From Spartobacteria bacterium UBA5019 (GTDB lineage: Bacteria > Verrucomicrobiota > Verrucomicrobiia > Chthoniobacterales > Terrimicrobiaceae): DNA of 17,797 nucleotides. Made by a program: the position numbers and the translations under genes. Position 1 is the stretch's first letter; the number at the start of each line of letters is the position of its first letter. The stretch spans positions 1-17,797 of the forward strand of contig DGXZ01000084.1 of assembly GCA_002396485.1 (NCBI GenBank), given 5' to 3'. This document shows, one piece after another, positions 12,511 through 17,797 of this stretch. Below the pieces are notes generated by a model. That model saw only the letters and a program-made list of their open reading frames with translations, did no database searches and was not told the DNA's origin.

Positions 12511-15500
12511 ATGAAAAAGCTCCCCGTTATTGTTCTCACGCCTCTGCTGTCCCTTTTCCTCTGGCCGAGTGCTCTCCACGCTCAGTCTCAAGCCGCCGCC
12601 CAAGAAAACGAAGCCGCTTACGGCCTGCTTTCAAACGCCGATTACAAAGGCGCCGCCGCCGCTTACCAAGGCATCATCACTGGTTATCCCACGGATATTC
12701 TTGTTCAGTCGGCGACAATCCAACTCGGCGTCTGCCAATTTTACCTCGGGGAGTTCGATAAGGCCCTCGCCAGTTTGGAAAAATCCAAGACCGGTCCTGC
12801 GCTCACTCCTGATCAGCTGCAGATGATTGACAATCTGCGCGCACAAATTCTCGCCTCCAAAGCCATGGCACTTCCGCCTTCGGATGCAAGCCGCAAGGGC
12901 ATCTTTGAGCAGGCGATCAAAAGCTACACCGAATTCGCTACGAAGTATCCCCAGTCTCCCGACCTCGAAGCGGTCGTCTACGGTCGTGCGCTCTGCGAAT
13001 ACCAGATCTCCGACTTCGACAAGGCTGCGGCCAGTCTGCGCGAGAACATCCAGAAGTTTGCCGCGAGTCCCACCATTGAAGGTAGTAAAAATCTCCTCGC
13101 CATTACCCTCGCCACTCAAGGCGGCGACCAACTCACCAGGGATGGTGGCGATAAGGACAAAGGCCTCGAACTTCTCAAACAGGCGGAGGACCTCCTGCGA
13201 GGGATCATCACGAGCAAAAAAGACTTGGCGCTCGTGAATGACGCAAATTTCCAACTTGGTGAAATTCTTTTCATGCGCGCTGCATTCAGTCCCGAGGCTG
13301 ACCGCAAGGCCCTCTACGAGCAGGCTGCCGCCGCCTATATGGCCGTGTTGCCGAAGGAGGACATCGTCGCCATGCAGCAGGAGAAGGTGAAATCCTATGG
13401 TCCTCAAAAAATCGCCGCCCTTCGCGCAAAGAACCTCCCCCTGAAAAACAAGCTCGATAAGGAAAACGAGCGCGAACTCAAAAAACTCGCCGAGATCAGC
13501 GCCAAGCCCGACCAAACCGCGCAGGCCCTCCTCAAACTCGGCGAAATCTTTTTCAATGCCGGACGATATAACGAGTCCCGTGTCGTCATTACCCACATCG
13601 GTCCGTTCCTGACAACCGATGACGACAAGATGCGCGCCCTCTACTACAGCACGATGGGCTATGTTGTTCAGAACGCCATGGACCCCGCCCTGAAAGGCTA
13701 CGAGCAGTTCCAGGCCACCTACAAAGGCAAGCCGATTGCGGAAAATCTGCCCTTCGCGGTCGGCAACATGATCCTGGCCCAAGGCGACAGTGCCGGGGCG
13801 ATCCGCTACTTCGACGAGTCGATCCAATCTTATCCGCAAGGCCGTCTCTCGGGCCTCTCCGTCGCCCAGAAGGCGCAGGCCCAGCTAGGCCTCAAGCAAT
13901 ACGACGAGGCGCTAAAAACCTTCCAGGACAGCCTTCAGAAAAATCCAACGCCTGAGGTCGGGGTTGTTGCCCAGTTCGGCATTGGCAGCATCTATCGCGA
14001 TACCTCGAAATGGGACGATGCCATCAAGGCTTTCCAGCTCACTGTTGAGAAATATCCTAGCACCCCGCAGGCTCTGGAGTCCGCTTACTGGATCGCAGCT
14101 TGTACACAACAGAAAGGCGACAACGCCGGCGCCATTCCGCTTCTTGAGGGGTTCCTCAAGGCGAATCCCGAGACCCCGCTCACTCCGCTTGCCACCTTTG
14201 TTCTCGGGAACGCTCAGATCGCCACGGGCCAAAACGACGCCGGTGTGACCACCCTCGCCAAGGTCGCCGAGCAATTCCCCGACTCGCCGCCGGCACCCTT
14301 CACCTACTTCTCTCGCTCCCAAGTATTCGCAGCTGCCCAGAATGTCGCCGAGGTCAACAAGCTCATGCGCGAGTTCATCGACAAGTATCCGAAGGACGAT
14401 AAAATCTATTTCGCCTACAACAGCATTGGCCAGAATGCCTCCTCCGCTGGCAATGTTGATCTCGCCATCGCCACTTGGCGGGAATTTGTGGAGCGTTATC
14501 CCGACCACGCCAAAGCCCCGTCGGCGCTGGTGACTGTCTCCGAACTTCAGAGGGCCATCGCCGAGCGGCTCGCGACCAATTACACCTCACTCAACGAAAC
14601 CGACCGCGTGAAGTGGAAGGAAGCCGTCGACGGATCCTCCACGACCATCGAGAGCCTCCTTGCGACATACCCGCAGAGCGCCGATGTCTCGCCCGCGCTC
14701 CAGTCCCTCCTCGCCAGTCAGCGTATGCTCATCCGCTCCGGCCTGAAGGACGATGTTGCCGTGGAAGCCTCATTCCAGGCCCAGGCCGACCAAGCCGCCG
14801 ATCCCGCTGCACGCAGCAAGATTCTCTTTGCGCTGGCAGGCTTCATTGCTGAAAAAGACAAGCCCCGTGCTTTGGCTAAGATGGCCGAGGCCTACAATGC
14901 CCAAATCGTCTATGGCCCGAAAGACCTTGATGTCTACGGACTCGCCCTTGTCGATTTTGGCAAGCTCGACGAGGCCCAAGCCGTCTTTGAAAAACTCGCC
15001 ACCGATTACCCTGCTCCAGCCGGCGTCTCACCAAATGCCGCCCCGCCGCTCGTTCAGGAAGCCCAAGCCACATCCATCTTCGGCAAAGGCCGCGTCGCCC
15101 AGCAGCGCGGGCAGACCGCCGAAGCCGGACAGTTCTTCCAGCAACTCAAGAGCACCTACCCTTGGTCGCCGAAAGTCCTCGAAGCCGACTACGGCATCGC
15201 CCAGTCGCTCCGCTCGCAGAAGAAGCCCGACGAAGCCATGTCGCTCCTCGGTGGCATCATCCGTGCACAGAACGCCACCGCCGAACTCCGCGCCAACTCC
15301 TTCCTCCTCTATGGCTACATCATGAAGGATAAAATGAACGCCGAGGCGGATCCCAAGAAGAAAGCCGAAAACTGCGGCGCCGCCATCGACTTCTTTATGA
15401 AGATTCCTCAATTCTACTCTGGCGTCCCCGTCGCAGCAGCCGAAGGCCTCTGGGAAGGTGGGCAACTCCTCGAGGTGCAGGCCGCAACCCTCACTGAGGA

Positions 15501-15630
15501 ATCCAAGCCAAAGAAATCCGAGCAACTCGCCCGCGCCAAGGCCTCCTACAGCCAGATCGTGAAGGATTTCCCGGGCGATAAATTTGCTGAGCAGGCCAAG
15601 CAGCGCCTCCAAGCTCTTGGAGGCAACTGA
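12511..15630 (+). CDS. Large secreted TPR-repeat protein
   Basis: The 1039-residue protein is read from the ATG at 12511; an upstream in-frame TTG at 12472 would bury the signal peptide. Residues 1-24 are a Sec signal (MKKLPVIVLTPLLSLFLW to ALHA) with cleavage before QSQAAAQ. The rest is tetratricopeptide-like helical hairpins throughout, with recurring patterns such as YPQSPDLEAVVYGRALCEY, YPSTPQALESAYWIAACTQQ and FPGDKFAEQAKQRLQ. Periplasmic TPR proteins of this kind act as protein-protein scaffolds, for example in envelope assembly (BamD and YbgF have smaller versions); a precise role is not inferable. It is the first gene of the TPR-nth-thyA-folA run, 8 bp before nth. The coding strand is strongly C-rich at third positions. 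Confidence 0.85.
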   Translation: MKKLPVIVLTPLLSLFLWPSALHAQSQAAAQENEAAYGLLSNADYKGAAAAYQGIITGYPTDILVQSATIQLGVCQFYLGEFDKALASLEKSKTGPALTPDQLQMIDNLRAQILASKAMALPPSDASRKGIFEQAIKSYTEFATKYPQSPDLEAVVYGRALCEYQISDFDKAAASLRENIQKFAASPTIEGSKNLLAITLATQGGDQLTRDGGDKDKGLELLKQAEDLLRGIITSKKDLALVNDANFQLGEILFMRAAFSPEADRKALYEQAAAAYMAVLPKEDIVAMQQEKVKSYGPQKIAALRAKNLPLKNKLDKENERELKKLAEISAKPDQTAQALLKLGEIFFNAGRYNESRVVITHIGPFLTTDDDKMRALYYSTMGYVVQNAMDPALKGYEQFQATYKGKPIAENLPFAVGNMILAQGDSAGAIRYFDESIQSYPQGRLSGLSVAQKAQAQLGLKQYDEALKTFQDSLQKNPTPEVGVVAQFGIGSIYRDTSKWDDAIKAFQLTVEKYPSTPQALESAYWIAACTQQKGDNAGAIPLLEGFLKANPETPLTPLATFVLGNAQIATGQNDAGVTTLAKVAEQFPDSPPAPFTYFSRSQVFAAAQNVAEVNKLMREFIDKYPKDDKIYFAYNSIGQNASSAGNVDLAIATWREFVERYPDHAKAPSALVTVSELQRAIAERLATNYTSLNETDRVKWKEAVDGSSTTIESLLATYPQSADVSPALQSLLASQRMLIRSGLKDDVAVEASFQAQADQAADPAARSKILFALAGFIAEKDKPRALAKMAEAYNAQIVYGPKDLDVYGLALVDFGKLDEAQAVFEKLATDYPAPAGVSPNAAPPLVQEAQATSIFGKGRVAQQRGQTAEAGQFFQQLKSTYPWSPKVLEADYGIAQSLRSQKKPDEAMSLLGGIIRAQNATAELRANSFLLYGYIMKDKMNAEADPKKKAENCGAAIDFFMKIPQFYSGVPVAAAEGLWEGGQLLEVQAATLTEESKPKKSEQLARAKASYSQIVKDFPGDKFAEQAKQRLQALGGN

Positions 15631-15638
15631 TTCCCCGC

Positions 15639-16328
15639 ATGCCTCGCGCAGCCGCTGCATCCCGCAGCCAGTTAAAACACTCTGCCAACGCATTCGATAT
15701 GGCCCGGGAGCTTCTCAAGAGGCTCCCGGCCATCTACCCCGACGCCCACTGCGAGCTCGATCACTCGAATCCGCTCGAACTCCTCGTCGCCACCATCCTC
15801 TCCGCCCAGTGCACCGATAAGAGGGTCAACATCGTCACCAAAGACCTCTTCCAACGCTGCCGTACCGCAGCCGACTACGCTGAGATTTCTCAAGAGGAAC
15901 TCGAGACCGTCGTCCGCTCCACCGGCTTTTACCGCAACAAAGCCAAAAACATCCGTGCCATGGGCGCCGCCCTCCTGGCCAGACACGGTGGCGAAGTGCC
16001 ATCCACCCTCGAAGCCATCGCCGCACTCCCCGGCGCGGGACGCAAGACGGCCAATGTTGTCCTCGGAAATGCCTTTGACAAAAACGAAGGCGTCGTCGTC
16101 GACACCCACGTGGGCCGTCTCTCCCAACGCCTCGGCCTCACAAAATTCAGCGACCCCATCCGCATCGAGCGGGACCTGATCAAGCTCTTTCCCCGCGGCT
16201 CCTGGACGCTGCTCAGCCACTGGCTCATCTTCCACGGACGCCGCCGCTGCGCCGCCCGCAAACCGGATTGTCACCACTGCGAACTCCGCGACATCTGTCC
16301 CTCGTCGCAGGAAAAAGCTGCTGACTGA
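15639..16328 (+). CDS. nth: Endonuclease III (DNA glycosylase/AP lyase)
   Basis: The 229-residue enzyme excises oxidised pyrimidines in base-excision repair. The helix-hairpin-helix LPGAGRKTANVV includes the catalytic Lys K136, and VVVDTHVGRL gives the catalytic Asp D155. A [4Fe-4S] cluster motif C-x6-C-x2-C-x5-C is complete (C204, C211, C214, C220). The core aligns from about residue 19 (FDMARELLKRL); the first 18 residues are extra relative to E. coli Nth, and the ATG at 15699 could be the real start. It follows the TPR gene by 8 bp and precedes thyA by 21 bp. Confidence 0.95.
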   Translation: MPRAAAASRSQLKHSANAFDMARELLKRLPAIYPDAHCELDHSNPLELLVATILSAQCTDKRVNIVTKDLFQRCRTAADYAEISQEELETVVRSTGFYRNKAKNIRAMGAALLARHGGEVPSTLEAIAALPGAGRKTANVVLGNAFDKNEGVVVDTHVGRLSQRLGLTKFSDPIRIERDLIKLFPRGSWTLLSHWLIFHGRRRCAARKPDCHHCELRDICPSSQEKAAD

Positions 16329-16349
16329 CGTTCTCCTTCACCCACCGCC

Positions 16350-17144
16350 ATGCAGCAATACCACCGCCTCCTCCGCCTCGTCCTTGATGAGGGTCGATTC
16401 AAATCCGACCGCACCGGCACCGGCACGTATTCCATTTTTGGTGCCCAAGAGCGCTTCGATTTGCGCCAGGGCTTCCCCCTCCTCACCACGAAAAAACTCC
16501 ACCTTCGCTCCATCATTCACGAGCTGCTCTGGTTCCTGAAAGGCGAAACAAACACCGGCTACCTGCGGGACAACAATGTCACCATCTGGGACGAGTGGGC
16601 CAATGAGGAAGGTAATCTCGGCCGCGTCTATGGGGCCCAGTGGCGCGACTGGCGCGGAGCGGATGGCACCGCGATCGATCAAATCGCGCGCGTCGTCGAA
16701 GACATCAAAAAAAATCCCGACAGCCGTCGCCTTGTCGTTTCGGCATGGAACCCCGCCGAGCTCCATCTCATGGCCCTCGCACCATGTCATGCGCTGTTTC
16801 AATTCTATGTTCAGGATGGCGAACTCAGTTGCCAACTCTACCAGCGCAGCGCAGACCTCTTCCTCGGCGTGCCCTTCAATATCGCCTCCTATGCGCTTCT
16901 CACCCTCATGGTCGCGCAGGTCTGCGGCCTCCAGCCCGGCACGTTCGTTCACACCTTCGGCGACCTCCACCTCTACGCCAACCACCTCGAGCAGGCCCGC
17001 CTGCAGCTCACCCGCGAGTGCCGCCCCCTGCCGCGCATGGCGCTCAATCCCGCCCGCACACGCCTCGAGGATTTTGTCTTCGAGGACTTCACCCTCGAAG
17101 GCTACGACCCGCACCCAGCCATCAAAGCACCCATCTCCGTTTAA
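16350..17144 (+). CDS. thyA: Thymidylate synthase
   Basis: The 264-residue protein is exactly the length of E. coli ThyA. It converts dUMP and 5,10-methylene-tetrahydrofolate to dTMP and dihydrofolate. The catalytic Cys is C146 in LAPCHALFQFYV. Other landmarks are DRTGTGTYSIFG, PLLTTKKLHLRSI, RVYGAQWRDW, QLYQRSADLFLGVPFNIASYA and HTFGDLHLYANH. The gene is followed after 3 bp by folA, which regenerates tetrahydrofolate from its dihydrofolate product, the classic pairing. Confidence 0.97.
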   Translation: MQQYHRLLRLVLDEGRFKSDRTGTGTYSIFGAQERFDLRQGFPLLTTKKLHLRSIIHELLWFLKGETNTGYLRDNNVTIWDEWANEEGNLGRVYGAQWRDWRGADGTAIDQIARVVEDIKKNPDSRRLVVSAWNPAELHLMALAPCHALFQFYVQDGELSCQLYQRSADLFLGVPFNIASYALLTLMVAQVCGLQPGTFVHTFGDLHLYANHLEQARLQLTRECRPLPRMALNPARTRLEDFVFEDFTLEGYDPHPAIKAPISV

Positions 17145-17147
17145 TCC

Positions 17148-17597
17148 ATGATCGCCATCGCCGCCATGTCCCGCAACCGCGTCATCGGAGCCGATGGCCG
17201 GATTCCCTGGCACATCTCCGAGGACTTGAAATTTTTCAAACGCACAACCCTCGGTCACATCATCGTCATGGGACGAAAAACCTACGCCTCTCTCGGCAAG
17301 CCACTTCCCGGCCGCGAAAATTGGGTCGTCTCCCGCGAGGCCGACATCGCCGGAGTCACCGTGCTCCGCTCCTTCGACGCCATTGAAGAACCCACTGACG
17401 GCCGCCAGCTCTACATCATAGGCGGAGCCCAACTCTACGCCGCGCTCCTGCCCCGCTGCTCCGAACTCCTCCTCACACGCATCGACCGCGACGTCGAAGG
17501 TGACACCTTCTTCCCCGAGTTCGAAAGCATCTTTGACACCGGCGAAATTCTCGAATCCGGCCCAGGCTACGAAATCCGCCGCCACCGCAGAAAATAA
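17148..17597 (+). CDS. folA: Dihydrofolate reductase
   Basis: The 149-residue enzyme reduces dihydrofolate to tetrahydrofolate with NADPH. Motifs in order are RVIGADGRIPWHISEDLKFF (active-site acid D26, equivalent to E. coli Asp27), IIVMGRKTYASLGKPLPGR and YIIGGAQLYAALLP. The length is typical. The start is the ATG at 17148, 3 bp after the thyA stop. It is the last gene of the run; no clear terminator is visible in the next 100 bp. Confidence 0.95.
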   Translation: MIAIAAMSRNRVIGADGRIPWHISEDLKFFKRTTLGHIIVMGRKTYASLGKPLPGRENWVVSREADIAGVTVLRSFDAIEEPTDGRQLYIIGGAQLYAALLPRCSELLLTRIDRDVEGDTFFPEFESIFDTGEILESGPGYEIRRHRRK

Positions 17598-17699
17598 AAA
17601 CGGTTGGGGCCATCTCCCTATGCTTCCCCCTCCCTACTCAGGGCTTCGGTTTGGAATGCTCCAATAGTTCAATCACAAGAAGGGAGGGAACTGCGCGGG

Positions 17700-17797
17700 T
17701 CATTCGAGGTCATTGCCGACTTCGACCATTTCGGTGACCTCAACGAAATGATCCTCCACCCGCTGGCTGCTGTTAACCCAAGTTTCGCATGGGTGAC
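17700..17797 (-). pseudogene. DinD-like fragment, truncated
   Basis: On the minus strand, a frame entering at the window edge reads NSSQRVEDHFVEVTEMVEVG and then DLE and a stop at 17700-17702. The stretch resembles, from memory, the part of DinD (DNA-damage-inducible protein D) and related BRO-N-domain proteins usually written NSGQ-x-x-EDHFVE-x-TEM-x-x-G. In those proteins a run such as GAKRE and SRYACYLIVQN normally follows. Here the similarity ends abruptly, so the 3' half appears to be missing. Only 31 residues are in view, and the remainder lies outside the window. It might also be a short natural variant. Bases 17598-17699 hold no gene I can support. Confidence 0.5.

Noticed and set aside
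12631..13839. A 402-codon minus-strand frame inside the TPR gene
   Set aside because: It is antisense to a continuous TPR protein with a signal peptide; open only because of codon bias.
16338..17585. A 415-codon open frame on the minus strand opposite thyA and folA
   Set aside because: It is the mirror of two unmistakable + strand genes with strong third-position C bias, which removes stops on the opposite strand. Its translation is low-complexity and shows no family motif.

Overview
The window looks like chromosomal DNA from a moderately GC-rich, Gram-negative-type bacterium. The evidence is a lipoprotein with a lipobox, a large secreted TPR protein with a Sec signal, and an O-antigen/exopolysaccharide cluster. 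Gene style, weak Shine-Dalgarno signals and short-period repeat tracts like those I remember from Verrucomicrobiota/Planctomycetota genomes make the PVC group my best guess. That is inference; no 16S or other decisive marker is present.

Left part (1-7.6 kb, all on +): a surface-polysaccharide operon cut by the window edge. It holds the end of an AT-rich FkbM-type methyltransferase, a GT-B glycosyltransferase, a tiny one-helix membrane protein, a Wzy-like polymerase, a CapK/PaaK-type adenylate-forming enzyme and two GT4 glycosyltransferases. The genes are mostly linked by 4-8 bp overlaps, and the run ends at a strong bidirectional terminator (7603-7640). A plausible division of labour is sugar transfer by the glycosyltransferases, modification by FkbM and the CapK-like enzyme, and polymerisation by the Wzy-like protein.

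Middle (7.6-12.4 kb): on the minus strand lie a DUF971 protein, tsaB and tsaE (t6A tRNA modification), then a further GT4 glycosyltransferase. A small + strand lipoprotein sits between them. Next come tRNA-Ala(CGC) immediately upstream of alr (alanine racemase) and a convergent DUF4870 membrane protein.

Right part (12.5-17.6 kb, all on +): a tight run of a 1039-residue secreted TPR protein, nth (endonuclease III), thyA and folA. thyA and folA form the usual dTMP/tetrahydrofolate pair. At the extreme right edge a minus-strand fragment resembles a piece of DinD (DNA-damage-inducible protein D) and stops early.

The most notable observation is that the polysaccharide genes, and two gaps between them, carry at least fifteen short tracts built of 7-nt (sometimes 8- or 9-10-nt) imperfect tandem units from many unrelated sequence families. 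Those inside genes are read through in frame as extra loops, often where glycosyltransferases have inter-domain linkers. Several are concatenated, and one pair forms the inverted ends of a 181-bp block. I saw none in the Wzy-like gene or in the genes right of 7.6 kb. A second large-scale signal is a switch of the + strand from G-rich to C-rich near 12.4 kb that does not follow gene direction.
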